DNA from: Candidatus Cacconaster stercorequi
GTDB lineage: Bacteria; Bacillota; Clostridia; Oscillospirales; Oscillospiraceae
Assembly (NCBI GenBank): GCA_018064925.1
Contig: JAGHUH010000025.1
Span: 47,847-111,846 of the forward strand
Length of the DNA stretch: 64,000 nt
Direction: 5' to 3'
Made by a program: the position numbers and the translations under genes. Each line of letters starts with the position of its first letter. Positions within the stretch are counted from its first letter, which is position 1. This document shows, one piece after another, positions 31,703 through 40,656 of this stretch. The notes beneath the pieces are model-generated. The model did no database searches. It was given only the letters and a program-made list of their open reading frames with translations, and had not been told where the DNA came from.

Positions 31703-31730
31703 ATTGTAACATTTTTTATTTAAAAGTCAA
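31703..31730 (-). promoter_or_regulatory. SigA promoter of nifJ
   Basis: TTGACT - 16 bases - TACAAT on the minus strand, about 80 bases before the ATG. The rest of the 31.64-31.86 kb gap is AT-rich. Confidence 0.65.
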
Positions 31731-31804
31731 TTCTTCTTTCTTTTTTGACAGCATTTGTTGTTTTAATCCCATAAATGCAGGAATATTGTTAAATTATTTC
31801 CTCT

Positions 31805-31858
31805 AAATAAACGCACAATGCCCCCTTATTCACATCAGGAAACCTCGCGCGTTTATTT
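31805..31858 (-). repeat. Long-loop inverted repeat downstream of ligA
   Basis: AAATAAACGC at 31805-31814 and GCGTTTATTT at 31849-31858 are perfect 10-base inverted arms around a 34-base loop, starting eight bases after the ligA stop. No T tract follows. It may help end or protect the ligA transcript. Confidence 0.5.
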
Positions 31859-31865
31859 CTGTAAG

Positions 31866-33842
31866 TTAATCCTGTAAAAGTGCCAAAAATTCTTCTTCTG
31901 ACAGCACGGGAATATTCAATTCCTGTGCTTTGCGCAGCTTGCTGCCGGCACCCGGCCCGGCCACTACATAGGTGGTTTTCTTCGACACACTGCCCGATGC
32001 CTTTCCGCCGCGCTTTTCGATCATCTCTCCCGCTTCTTCCCGGGTAAATTTCTCCAATGCACCGGTCAGGACGAAGGTCATACCGGCAAATCTGCTATCA
32101 ACCTTTTCCTCTTTACACACCATGTTAACGCCGGCATTTTTTAGTCTTTCGATCAGATCCTGCGATTGAGGACTTTCCATCCAGCACCGAATATAGTCCG
32201 CCGTGATACCGCCCACATCGTCGATGGCGGTCAGTTCTTCTACCGACGCCTGTGCAAATGCATCGAAGGTACCGAAATGGCTGGCCAGCACCTTGGCGGC
32301 CTTGTCACCTACCTGCCGGATACCCAACGCATTGATCAGCCGCCACAAATCGTTCTCTTTGGATGCGGCAATTGCCTTCACCGCATTCTGCGCAGACTTT
32401 TCACCCATGCGCTCCAACTGTGCGATATCCTGCGCGCGCAGATCGTAGAGGTCGGCGGCTGTCTGTACCAAGCCGTTCTCAATGAGCTGATTCATTACAG
32501 CCGGTCCCAAGCCGTCTATGTCCATCGCATTGCGGGAGGCAAAATGGGTCAGGTTTCGCAGCCGCTGTGCCGGACACTCCGCGCCCGTGCAGCGAACAGC
32601 CGCGCCGTCCTCGTCCCGGCTGACGGGAGCGCCGCACACCGGGCAGACCGGCGGCAGATAATACGGCTCGGTGCCCTCCGGACGATCTTCCTTCACCACG
32701 CCCAGAATTTCGGGGATGATCTCCCCCGCCTTCTGTACAATTACTGTGTCACCGATGCGAATATCCTTTTCGGTGATGAAATCCTGATTATGCAGCGTGG
32801 CATAGGTGACAGTCGTGCCTGCCAGACGCACTGGTTCCAGCTCTGCTTTTGGTGTCAATACGCCGGTACGCCCCACCTGTACCACAATGTTTTTCAAGCG
32901 GGACGCTTTCTTCTCCGGCGGGTACTTATAGGCAATGGCCCACCGAGGGCACTTGGCTGTGCTGCCTAATATTTCACGATCTGACAAGTTATTTAACTTT
33001 ACAACCGTGCCGTCCATATCGAACGGAAAATCCATGCGCTCGTCATTGAGTCGAGCAATTTCCGCAAGGATCTCCCCCGCCGATTGCAGACAGCGGTTGG
33101 GGATGACCTTAAATTGCTGGGAGCGCAGATACGCCAGCGTTTCATCGTGGCTTGCAAACTCCCGGCCCTCGGCCAATTGCAAATTGAAAACGGCAATATC
33201 CAGTCGGCGCTGTGCGGCAATCTTGGGATCCTTCTGCCGCAGGGAGCCGGCCGCCGCATTGCGTGGATTGGCCATCAAGGGCTTTCCCTCGATCTCCAGC
33301 ATGGCGTTGATCTCATCAAAGACACTGCGGGCCATATAGACCTCACCACGCACGATCAGCCGCGGGAGCTTTTCCGGCAGCACCATGGGAATGGAGCGGA
33401 TGGTGCGGAGATTTTCCGTCACATCCTCCCCTACCCGTCCGTCACCGCGGGTGGCACCCTGATAAAAGATGCCGTTGCGGTATTCCAGCGCCACGGACAG
33501 GCCGTCCACCTTCGGCTCAATGCTGTATGCGGCATCGGGCACTTCTTGTGCCACCTTCTCCAAAAATTCCGCAACCTCTTCCCCGTTGAACACATCCTGT
33601 AAGCTCTCCAGCGGCACGGGATGCGTCACCTTCTCGAACTGGCTCAGCGTCTCGCCGCCCACACGTTGGGTAGGAGAATCCGGCGTGATCTCCTCCGGAT
33701 GCTCCTTCTCCAGCTCCTCCAGACGGCGCAGCATATGGTCATATTCATAGTCGGAAATGGTGGGATCGTCCAGTACATAATAGCGATAGCCGTGGGCATT
33801 TAATGTGTCGCGCAGCTCCTTCATTTCTTCCCGGTAGTCCAT
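31866..33842 (-). CDS. ligA: NAD-dependent DNA ligase
   Basis: A 658-aa LigA that seals nicks in replication and repair. The Ia domain starts YRYYVLDDPTISDYEYD; adenylation motif EPKVDGLSVALEY carries the active Lys, followed by TRGDGRVGEDVTEN and ANPRNAAAGSLRQ. The zinc finger CPVCGAP...CTGAECPAQ, HhH repeats (IDGLGPAVMNQLIENG) and C-terminal BRCT domain (FAGMTFVLTGALEKFTREEA) are complete. The ATG at 33842 with GAGGTGGAG upstream replaces the GTG start of the track. Third gene after murD and yunB. Confidence 0.97.
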   Translation of the reverse strand: MDYREEMKELRDTLNAHGYRYYVLDDPTISDYEYDHMLRRLEELEKEHPEEITPDSPTQRVGGETLSQFEKVTHPVPLESLQDVFNGEEVAEFLEKVAQEVPDAAYSIEPKVDGLSVALEYRNGIFYQGATRGDGRVGEDVTENLRTIRSIPMVLPEKLPRLIVRGEVYMARSVFDEINAMLEIEGKPLMANPRNAAAGSLRQKDPKIAAQRRLDIAVFNLQLAEGREFASHDETLAYLRSQQFKVIPNRCLQSAGEILAEIARLNDERMDFPFDMDGTVVKLNNLSDREILGSTAKCPRWAIAYKYPPEKKASRLKNIVVQVGRTGVLTPKAELEPVRLAGTTVTYATLHNQDFITEKDIRIGDTVIVQKAGEIIPEILGVVKEDRPEGTEPYYLPPVCPVCGAPVSRDEDGAAVRCTGAECPAQRLRNLTHFASRNAMDIDGLGPAVMNQLIENGLVQTAADLYDLRAQDIAQLERMGEKSAQNAVKAIAASKENDLWRLINALGIRQVGDKAAKVLASHFGTFDAFAQASVEELTAIDDVGGITADYIRCWMESPQSQDLIERLKNAGVNMVCKEEKVDSRFAGMTFVLTGALEKFTREEAGEMIEKRGGKASGSVSKKTTYVVAGPGAGSKLRKAQELNIPVLSEEEFLALLQD

Positions 33843-33855
33843 TCTCTCCACCTCG

Positions 33856-34566
33856 TCATCCGTTGTTCATAATATAATCTTCTGCATACTGCTCCGTTTC
33901 ATCCGGAACGGTACTGAAATTGGTGTAGTTCTCCGGCACGCTGCCTACAATGACGGTTTCCGCCACGGCGATCTCATTTTTTACCTCCGTAGACGCAGTA
34001 AAGCCCGGCAGCAGGATGCTCATATAGACATTCACATCCAGCAGCACCTGATGCTTTGTCTGATTGATGCCGGCAGACATAAACGCATTGCGGAAGCTGC
34101 ACTGCGTGGAGCCCACCGCCTGCATCCGTATCCGAATAGACGGCCCGCGACCTGCCAGCAGACTGGAACCGGTCAGCGATCCCACCGGAATACTCAGTTC
34201 GCTGGTGGAGACCTCCGACAGCCGCTGGAGTATTTCATCGGAAATGGTGGTCTGCAGCCGGTTAAATTCCGCCATGTTACTGTAAAGTGCCGTCACGCGC
34301 CCCTGCTCATCCTTTTCAAAACGGATCATGGCACCATAATTGATCTCACCGCGATCCACCGCATCGTTCACAGCAGCCGCCACGATGCGGTTGACCGTGT
34401 TGGACACGCGTGCCGTGGCCATACTGGTGATGATGGGCTTCATGTGGATCACCGCCACGGCGCACAGCGCCGCCAGAGCGGAGAACAGCACCAAGCCCCA
34501 GATCATCATCCGCTGCCGAAGCGACAGGCGCACATAGCGCAGTCTCCCCAATTCATACACCCCCAT
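33856..34566 (-). CDS. yunB: Sporulation protein YunB
   Basis: A 236-aa protein with one N-terminal membrane helix (MIWGLVLFSALAALCAVAVIHM) and an extracytoplasmic domain matching YunB: ATARVSNTVNRIVAAAVNDAV, LSIPVGSLTGSSLLAGRGPSI, GINQTKHQVLLDVNVYMSILLPG. In B. subtilis yunB is SigE-controlled and needed for normal spore formation. The start is uncertain: the track start at 34659 overlaps murD by 70 bases; the ATG at 34566 (MGVYELGRLRYVRL) is just after the murD stop but lacks a clear ribosome site. Between murD and ligA on the same strand. Confidence 0.88.
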   Translation of the reverse strand: MGVYELGRLRYVRLSLRQRMMIWGLVLFSALAALCAVAVIHMKPIITSMATARVSNTVNRIVAAAVNDAVDRGEINYGAMIRFEKDEQGRVTALYSNMAEFNRLQTTISDEILQRLSEVSTSELSIPVGSLTGSSLLAGRGPSIRIRMQAVGSTQCSFRNAFMSAGINQTKHQVLLDVNVYMSILLPGFTASTEVKNEIAVAETVIVGSVPENYTNFSTVPDETEQYAEDYIMNNG

Positions 34567-34588
34567 GGGAGTATATGCGGGTGGTCTC

Positions 34589-35977
34589 TTATTCTTCCCA
34601 GCTATTGACAATGGCCTTGAAGGTCTTGCCGCGCTCCATAAAGTTCTTAAACTGGTCAAATGCCGCGCAGGCCGGCGAAAGTGTTACCACATCGCCCTCC
34701 TCCGCCATATCGCGAGCCATTTCCACAGCGGCTTTAAACGGCGTCACATCAATGATCTCCGGCTTACCGACTTCATAACCGGGTGCCTGCTCCACGGCAG
34801 CACGGATCTTGTCTGCCGTGGCGCCGCACAGCACCATCAGCTTCACATGCTCCACAACCTCGGGACCAAGCACATCAAAGGGGATATGCTTATCATAGCC
34901 GCCGGCAATGAGGATCACCTTTTCCTTAAAGGAACGCAGACCGGCAATGGTGCGGCTGGGGCTGGATGCGATGGAATCGTTATAAAATCGCACACCGTGA
35001 TAGGTACGCACCAGCTCGATACGATGCTCCACGCCGCCGAATTCTCGGGCAAACTTCAAAATCACGCTGTCCGGCACCAAACCGTCCACAGCGGCGATGG
35101 CCGCCATGTAGTTCTCCACATTGTGTACGCCGGGGATCTTGATATCACCGGTATGCATAATCTCGCGCTCGCGGCCATCACGGCGGATCATAATGGCATC
35201 GCCCCGCAGGAATACGCCGTTTTCCGGCTCTTCCTTGCGGCTGAAATACAGCGCAGTATCCACCGCACGCTCTGCCTGATGGCGGGTGATCTCATTGTCC
35301 AGATTGAAAACGGCAATATCGCCCGGCTTCTGATGGCGGAAGATATTTTCCTTGGCTGCTACATATTCTTCCATGCCGTGGTGCATATCCAGATGGTTGG
35401 GCGCCAGATTGGTGATGACGGCGATATGGGGCGAGCACTGCATGGTCATCAGCTGAAAACTGGACAGCTCCAGCACTGCATAATCCGAGGCCTTCATTTC
35501 GCCGGCCTCGCACAGCAGCGGATGGCCGATATTGCCGCCCACATACACGGTGCTGCCTGCCGCCTTCAAAAGCTCGGCAATGATCGTTGTTGTGGTGGTC
35601 TTGCCATCAGAGCCGGTCACCGCAATGATAGGACAGGGACAGACCGCAAAGAACACTTCCATCTCGCTGGTCAGGATACTCCCCTGCTCCACCGCCTTCA
35701 AAAGCTGCGGCACATCGGGACGCAGACCCGGCGTACGGAAAATGATATCCTGGCAAAGGCCCTCCAGATAATCCTCACCAAGCTTCAGCACAACGCCCAT
35801 GCTCTCCAGATGAGACGCCATCTCCTCGCCCAGTGCCGCGCGGTCACGCTTGTCACAGGCGGTCACGGCGATCTTCTCGCGGGCCAGCAGTTCAATCAGC
35901 GGCGTGTTGCTGACGCCAATACCAATGACTGCCACGGTTTTATTTCTAATAGAGTCCAGATAATTTTGCAAAGTCAT
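34589..35977 (-). CDS. murD: UDP-N-acetylmuramoyl-L-alanine--D-glutamate ligase
   Basis: A 462-aa Mur ligase that adds D-Glu to UDP-MurNAc-L-Ala. The N-terminal Rossmann-type domain has AVIGIGVSNTPLIELL, the central ATPase has VTGSDGKTTTTTIIAELL and EVELSSFQL-type AVLELSSFQL with NLAPNHLDMHHGMEEY, and the C-terminal domain has NDSIASSPSRTIAGLRSF and LSPACAAFDQFKNFMERG. AAGGAGGGG precedes the ATG, and a good promoter lies about 50 bases upstream. It is isolated from the main mur cluster. Confidence 0.97.
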   Translation of the reverse strand: MTLQNYLDSIRNKTVAVIGIGVSNTPLIELLAREKIAVTACDKRDRAALGEEMASHLESMGVVLKLGEDYLEGLCQDIIFRTPGLRPDVPQLLKAVEQGSILTSEMEVFFAVCPCPIIAVTGSDGKTTTTTIIAELLKAAGSTVYVGGNIGHPLLCEAGEMKASDYAVLELSSFQLMTMQCSPHIAVITNLAPNHLDMHHGMEEYVAAKENIFRHQKPGDIAVFNLDNEITRHQAERAVDTALYFSRKEEPENGVFLRGDAIMIRRDGREREIMHTGDIKIPGVHNVENYMAAIAAVDGLVPDSVILKFAREFGGVEHRIELVRTYHGVRFYNDSIASSPSRTIAGLRSFKEKVILIAGGYDKHIPFDVLGPEVVEHVKLMVLCGATADKIRAAVEQAPGYEVGKPEIIDVTPFKAAVEMARDMAEEGDVVTLSPACAAFDQFKNFMERGKTFKAIVNSWEE

Positions 35978-36025
35978 AAAGACCCCTCCTTATATATTAC
36001 ACGATAAGTAATTTCTAACTAAACT

Positions 36026-36054
36026 AGTATACCGCACTTTTTCTTTCAGTTCAA
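36026..36054 (-). promoter_or_regulatory. SigA promoter of murD-yunB-ligA
   Basis: TTGAAC - 17 bases - TATACT on the minus strand. Confidence 0.75.
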
Positions 36055-36085
36055 TCAGTTTTCCTGATTTGTCATCCCATTATCG

Positions 36086-36114
36086 TTGACTTTCCCCGAA
36101 ACATTTTGTAAAAT
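36086..36114 (+). promoter_or_regulatory. SigA promoter of rnpB
   Basis: TTGACT - 17 bases - TAAAAT, placing transcription start at about 36121, the first base of the P1 stem. Confidence 0.8.
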
Positions 36115-36120
36115 AGAACT

Positions 36121-36471
36121 TGCGAGCAAATCAGACAGTCGCGGGGACAAGGCGAAAGCCTGTCCATGAGGAAAGTCCGGGCTCCACAGGGCAAGGATAA
36201 CGGGTAACGCCCGCCGAAGGCGACTTCAGGAAAAGTGCAACAGAGATATACCGCTTGAAACGCTTTGCATTTCAAGTAAGGGTGGAAAGGCGAGGTAAGA
36301 GCTCACCCGTCGGCTGGGAACAGTCCGACGCTGTAAACTCTATCCGGAGCAACACCGGTATGGGGACATACGGTTGGCCCGACCGTCCCCGGGGTGGCTT
36401 GATCGCAGCGGCAACACTGCGGCTAGATAGATGACTGTCAAGACAGAACCCGGCTTACAGATTTACTCGTA
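36121..36471 (+). ncRNA. rnpB: RNase P RNA
   Basis: The catalytic RNA that matures tRNA 5' ends. The conserved 5' block GAGGAAAGTCCGGGCTCC, the internal GGTAAGAGCTCACC and AAACTCTATCCGGAGCAA-type core, the GGGGTGGCTTGAT segment and the 3' GACAGAACCCGGCTTA are all present. P1 forms between GCGAGCAAATC at the start and GATTTACTCGT at the end, which sets both boundaries. About 350 nt, followed by a terminator. Confidence 0.97.
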
Positions 36472-36478
36472 CCTTATA

Positions 36479-36515
36479 CGACAGCAGCAGCGCCATACGC
36501 TGCTGCTGTCCTTTT
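36479..36515 (+). terminator. Terminator after rnpB
   Basis: GACAGCAGCAGCG-CCATA-CGCTGCTGCTGTC then CTTTT: a perfect 13 bp stem. Confidence 0.9.
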
Positions 36516-36681
36516 GCTATTTTGCCACATTTGTGCAATTTTCACAAATTGTATATACCAATTTCATCATTATTTGTTCCAAAAACTTCTTTACATTACC
36601 ACGCTAAAGTGTTAGTATATTAAACAGTTAAGTAAGCAGTGCATCTGCGGCAAAGACAAAATTACTATGGAGGAAAAAACA

Positions 36682-37467
36682 ATGAAAAAGATTTTGTGTC
36701 TGGTGCTGGCTCTGGTCATGGCGCTGTGCCTTGTGGCATGCGGTAGCGGTAGTAATGAAAAGACCTTCATCATGGGTATCGACCCCGAGTATCCCCCCTT
36801 CAGCTACATGGGCGAGGTTGGTGAGTACACCGGCTTTGATGTCGAGGTCTGCAAGGCCGCCTGCGAGGAGCTGGGCTGGAAGTTTGAAGTATTCGGCGTG
36901 AACTGGGACAACAAGCTGGTGCAGCTGGATGCCGGTGAATGCGATTGCGTATGGTCCGGCATGACCATCCTGGACAGCATGACCGATGCCGGTTATGTCA
37001 TCTCCGCTCCCTACTACGATAACACCCAGGTCATCATGGTCAAGGAAGGCAGCGATATCAAGTCCTCCGCTGACCTGAAGGGCAAGACCGTGGCCGTTCA
37101 GTTGGGCACCTCCGGCGAGTCTCTGCTGGCTGAGGACGGCGATCTGGCCGACCTGTCTGCCACCTTTGGCGAGCTGGTCACCTGCGACAGCTTCCTGAAG
37201 TGCTTCACCGAGCTGGATGGCAAGGCAGTGGATGCCGTGTTCGTTGACAAGCCCGTGGCTGAGTCCTATGCCGCCAAGAATGCCGGCTTCACCGTAATCG
37301 ACGAAAATCTGGGCGCCGAGCAGTACGGTATCGCTTTCCGCTCCGGTGATGCTGAAATGTGCCAGCAGATGGAGGACGCTGTGGCCAAGCTGGTGGAGAA
37401 CGGCACCTATGCCAAGATTGCCGAGAATTATCCCGACATCGTCAACAACCTGCTGTTCCTGAAATAA
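36682..37467 (+). CDS. Amino-acid ABC transporter substrate-binding lipoprotein
   Basis: A 261-aa solute-binding protein (family 3, polar amino acids). Signal with lipobox LVAC at residues 17-20, then FIMGIDPEYPPFSYMGEVGEYTGFDVEVCKAACEELG, the ligand-binding start of the family, ending IVNNLLFLK. ATG at 36682 follows TGGAGGAAA; the track start is five codons early. It delivers its ligand to the permease and ATPase encoded next. The ligand cannot be assigned (glutamine, cystine and histidine types share this layout). Confidence 0.93.
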   Translation: MKKILCLVLALVMALCLVACGSGSNEKTFIMGIDPEYPPFSYMGEVGEYTGFDVEVCKAACEELGWKFEVFGVNWDNKLVQLDAGECDCVWSGMTILDSMTDAGYVISAPYYDNTQVIMVKEGSDIKSSADLKGKTVAVQLGTSGESLLAEDGDLADLSATFGELVTCDSFLKCFTELDGKAVDAVFVDKPVAESYAAKNAGFTVIDENLGAEQYGIAFRSGDAEMCQQMEDAVAKLVENGTYAKIAENYPDIVNNLLFLK

Positions 37468-37548
37468 GGACAATACATCTGAATTTCCCACTTCCCGGAA
37501 GCGCATAAGTGCTTCCGGGATTGTGTGCGTAAGAGTTGAGGAAAACAT

Positions 37549-38196
37549 ATGACTTTAATGACAATGATTATGAAAATGAGCGAGGGTTTCACAAGAACCT
37601 GCGCGATTTTCTTTCTGACTTTGATATTCTCTCTGCCGCTTGGTATGATCGTGGCGCTGCTGCGCATGAGCAAAAATAATATCGTGTCCAATGTGACCCG
37701 CTTTATTATTTCCGTTTTGCGCGGTACACCCTTGATGCTGCAATTGCTGGCGGTAACTTACGGCCCCCTCTACCTGTTTGGCTGGTCCGTTTCCCGCAAC
37801 AAGCTCATCCCTGTGGTGATTGCTTTCGCCATCAACTACGCGGCTTATTTCGCGGAGATCTACCGCGGCGGCATCGAATCCATGCCGGTGGGACAGTATG
37901 AGGCAGCTGAGGTGCTGGGCTACACCAAGTCCCAGACATTCATACACATCATTCTCCCTCAGGTGGTCAAGCGGATCATGCCCAGTATCACCAACGAGGT
38001 GGTCACATTGGTGAAGGACACCTCTCTGGCGTTCACGGTTTCCTATATGGAGATGTTCACCATCGGTAAGCAGATTGCCAACTCCGAAACCAGCTTCACG
38101 CCGTTCCTTGTTGCCGGTATTTTCTATTTCGTATTCAATGCTATCGTTGACTTCGTCATGGGAAAGATCGAAAAGCGCATGGACTATTATAAATAA
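37549..38196 (+). CDS. Amino-acid ABC transporter permease
   Basis: A 215-aa HisM/GlnP-type inner membrane permease with about five helices. FLTLIFSLPLGMIVALLRMS begins the binding-protein-dependent transport domain, VLRGTPLMLQLL is the family signature, and EAAEVLGYTKSQTFIHIILPQ is the EAA loop that docks to the ATPase. It lies 81 bases after the binding-protein gene and 12 before the ATPase gene. Confidence 0.94.
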   Translation: MTLMTMIMKMSEGFTRTCAIFFLTLIFSLPLGMIVALLRMSKNNIVSNVTRFIISVLRGTPLMLQLLAVTYGPLYLFGWSVSRNKLIPVVIAFAINYAAYFAEIYRGGIESMPVGQYEAAEVLGYTKSQTFIHIILPQVVKRIMPSITNEVVTLVKDTSLAFTVSYMEMFTIGKQIANSETSFTPFLVAGIFYFVFNAIVDFVMGKIEKRMDYYK

Positions 38197-38208
38197 GGAG
38201 GTGCCGTC

Positions 38209-38979
38209 ATGAAACTGTTTGAAATGAATCATGTGCAGAAAAGCTTTCATAACAACACGCTGCATGTTCTCAAAGACATCAACATCAGTGTGAACGAGGG
38301 CGAAGTTGTCGCCATCATCGGCCCCTCCGGCAGCGGTAAATCCACCCTGCTGCGCTGCGCGACTCTTCTGGAAACCATGGATGGCGGTGATTTGATCTAC
38401 ATGGATCAGTACGCTGCCCGGAACGATGAAAACGGCAACTCCGTATACGGCGATAAGGCGCAGCTCAAAAAGGTACGAAGCTGCTTCGGTCTTGTCTTCC
38501 AGAATTTTAACCTCTTCCCCCACTACTCCGTGCTGAAAAACCTGACCGATGCACAGACGCTTGTGCTGGGCCGCAGCAAAGAAGACGCCACCAAACGCGC
38601 CATGGAGCTGCTGGAAAAGATGGGACTGGCCAGCAAGGCAGGTGCCTATCCCTGCGAGCTTTCCGGCGGTCAGCAGCAGCGTGTGGCTATCGCCCGGGCA
38701 TTGGCTATGGACCCGCAAATTCTGTTCTTTGACGAGCCGACCTCCGCGCTGGATCCCGAGCTGACCGGTGAGATTCTCAAGGTCATCCGCCAGTTGGCAG
38801 AGGAAAACATGACCATGGTCATTGTGACCCATGAGATGTCTTTTGCCCGTGATGTTGCCGACCGCGTCATTTTTATGGACGGCGGTGTCATCGTGGAGCA
38901 GGGAGATCCCAAAGAGGTCATCAACAACCCCAAGGAAGAGCGTACCCGTCAGTTCCTCTCCCGCTTCTCCAACAACTAA
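38209..38979 (+). CDS. Amino-acid ABC transporter ATP-binding protein
   Basis: A 256-aa GlnQ/HisP-type ATPase: Walker A IIGPSGSGKSTLLRC, Q loop FGLVFQNFNLFPHYSV, signature LSGGQQQRVAIARAL, Walker B ILFFDEPTSALDPEL and the switch histidine in VIVTHEMSFA. An AAGGAGG site lies seven bases before the ATG. It completes the importer and is followed by a terminator. Confidence 0.96.
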   Translation: MKLFEMNHVQKSFHNNTLHVLKDINISVNEGEVVAIIGPSGSGKSTLLRCATLLETMDGGDLIYMDQYAARNDENGNSVYGDKAQLKKVRSCFGLVFQNFNLFPHYSVLKNLTDAQTLVLGRSKEDATKRAMELLEKMGLASKAGAYPCELSGGQQQRVAIARALAMDPQILFFDEPTSALDPELTGEILKVIRQLAEENMTMVIVTHEMSFARDVADRVIFMDGGVIVEQGDPKEVINNPKEERTRQFLSRFSNN

Positions 38980-38995
38980 ATTTCTCCATATTGTC

Positions 38996-39025
38996 AAAGG
39001 CCACCCGATTGGGTGGCCTTTTTTC
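38996..39025 (+). terminator. Terminator after the ABC transporter operon
   Basis: AAAGGCCACCCGATTGGGTGGCCTTTTTTC: a 10-11 bp stem and T tract on the plus strand. On the minus strand the T run is only three bases, so it mainly serves the transporter operon. Confidence 0.88.
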
Positions 39026-40517
39026 ATCGTATTTTTGGAATTAAGAGCATCTTCCCTGCCGCTTCTTCTGTCAAATCATTGACACTGCGGATCAGCTCCT
39101 CATCGGTTCGATACTGCTTGGCAATATCCCACAGCGTTTCACCCGGCTCCATTCTCCGCATCACTACCGAGGGCATTTTCTCCCGGGTATCGTCCTCTAC
39201 CAGTTTCGCATTGATGATGGTGCTCATCTTTTTTTTTCTGCAGGAGCACAGTAGAAACTCTACCGGCAGGCGGATCTCACAGCTTCCGCCGCTCATGCGC
39301 TGCATCATCTGTCCGCAGTCGGGCCAACAGTTTTCAGGTGCCGTATCCACGGTCGCGGATGCCTCCATCGTGCGCTCCGTTGTCATAGGTGCGCCGCTCT
39401 CATCCAAATACAGTACCTTCATCCTTACCGTGGTGCGCAAGGCCGTACGATCTCCGTCACTGCCCATCATGATCTGCCCACAATCCGCCTGTGTCACATA
39501 GCAAAGCGGTGCGGCACTGCCGAATTCAAATTTCTGCGTCAACTCCTGCCGCGCATACTCCCTTCGATAATCCGCAGTAATCGGCAGTACTGCCCTGTCA
39601 GTCTGCGTTTTGCCGATGGTGCTGTAAAGATCGGCAATATGGCGTACCCGCCGCTTTTCTCGAACAAATATCGTCAGCAGAATGCGTGCCGTTACGCCAA
39701 AGCCGTTGCCGCCATCCGTTCGTATGACCCGCAGTTCGCTTTCCTGTAATTGCGGATACACATCAAACGCCGCGTCCTCCGGTCGGTCTATGCCATCAAG
39801 GATCTGTGAAAACGGTATCGTAGTCTCATAAGTACACAGCGGCTGTCCCTCGGCACGGTACAGCACAGACAGCGCTGCCTCGCCCTTTACCACCAGCTTA
39901 CTGCCAAGGTGTCGGCACTCCGCAATACGCAGATGCATCCCATCCAGCAGCAGATCATCCGGAGCAGGCTGTGTGGTGTCCAACATGATTTCCTGCGTAT
40001 AGGGAAATTCGCGCTCTGTCACTTCGGTGAGCAGTTCCGCTTCCCATTCCTCCCGGCGGACACGGATCTCCGGATCTGCCCCGACGCAGTACCGCCCTCT
40101 CTGGGGCAGATATCCCGTTGCCGTCAGCTCCGGCATTACACGCACATAAACCTTGCGGGATGTCACCGCCTTCACCTCACACAGCAGCAGTCTGCTGTTG
40201 ATACAAACGGTCTTGCACGCAGCCAGTCGTTTATCCTCCAATTGGCAGGAAAACGGCACTGGCATCACCAGAGCACGCACACCGGCACTCTCCTCGGAGG
40301 TATACAGCACGCGAACCTTTACCGCACCGCTGACAGTGATCCGGCCGTCGGACAGCTTCTTCTCCCGCAGGATCACCTGCCCTACGGCGTCCACGATGCG
40401 TGCCATGTCCGGGCAATATTCCGGAATCGCCGTTTCCATCGTTTCCTCCTGCGCGGCAGATATGGCAGCTGTTTCATCAAACCACGACAGGTCTTCAAAT
40501 TGTAATCCTAATTCCAT
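39024..40517 (-). CDS. SipL-like SPOCS and LysM domain protein
   Basis: A 497-aa protein with repeated DUF3794/SPOCS-type beta modules (about residues 10-420: YCPDMARIVDAVGQVIL, YTQEIMLDTTQPAPDDLLLDG, ADYRREYARQELTQKFEF) and a C-terminal LysM domain (EPGETLWDIAKQYRTDEELIRSVN). This is the layout of Clostridioides difficile SipL, which binds SpoIVA and is needed for coat assembly. No signal peptide, so mother-cell cytoplasm. It lies directly downstream of spoVM, another coat-localising factor. Start 40517 chosen for GAGAGGG upstream; the ATG at 40535 is an alternative. Confidence 0.88.
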   Translation of the reverse strand: MELGLQFEDLSWFDETAAISAAQEETMETAIPEYCPDMARIVDAVGQVILREKKLSDGRITVSGAVKVRVLYTSEESAGVRALVMPVPFSCQLEDKRLAACKTVCINSRLLLCEVKAVTSRKVYVRVMPELTATGYLPQRGRYCVGADPEIRVRREEWEAELLTEVTEREFPYTQEIMLDTTQPAPDDLLLDGMHLRIAECRHLGSKLVVKGEAALSVLYRAEGQPLCTYETTIPFSQILDGIDRPEDAAFDVYPQLQESELRVIRTDGGNGFGVTARILLTIFVREKRRVRHIADLYSTIGKTQTDRAVLPITADYRREYARQELTQKFEFGSAAPLCYVTQADCGQIMMGSDGDRTALRTTVRMKVLYLDESGAPMTTERTMEASATVDTAPENCWPDCGQMMQRMSGGSCEIRLPVEFLLCSCRKKKMSTIINAKLVEDDTREKMPSVVMRRMEPGETLWDIAKQYRTDEELIRSVNDLTEEAAGKMLLIPKIR

Positions 40518-40575
40518 CGCTTTAAGCCCTCTCATTCTTCAACGCTGTCACAAATTTATGAGAGGGCCGTTTTTT

Positions 40576-40650
40576 TTATTCGTGAATTCCGAAGATTGCT
40601 CCCAAAAGTCCGCGCAAGATCTTTGGTGCTTTCCACACAACGATTTTCAT
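40576..40650 (-). CDS. spoVM: Stage V sporulation protein SpoVM (24 aa)
   Basis: Missing from the ORF track because of its size. ATG at 40650 behind a perfect AGGAGG encodes MKIVVWKAPKILRGLLGAIF... ending GIHE, 24 residues. B. subtilis SpoVM is a 26-aa amphipathic helix of the same build (MKFYTIKLPKFLGGIVRAML...), with the key Pro near residue 9. It recognises the convex forespore membrane and anchors SpoIVA. The neighbourhood (rsgA-prkC-prpC upstream, SipL-like gene downstream) supports the call. TAA at 40576-40578 runs into a T-rich, GC-flanked end. Confidence 0.92.
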   Translation of the reverse strand: MKIVVWKAPKILRGLLGAIFGIHE

Positions 40651-40656
40651 GGCAAA

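Noticed and set aside
36072-36275. 67-aa minus-strand ORF in the rnpB region
   Set aside because: Lies antisense to the conserved 5' domain of RNase P RNA.
37555-39027. 490-aa minus-strand ORF opposite the ABC permease and ATPase genes
   Set aside because: The plus-strand frames have full ABC transporter motifs and ribosome sites; the minus frame has none.
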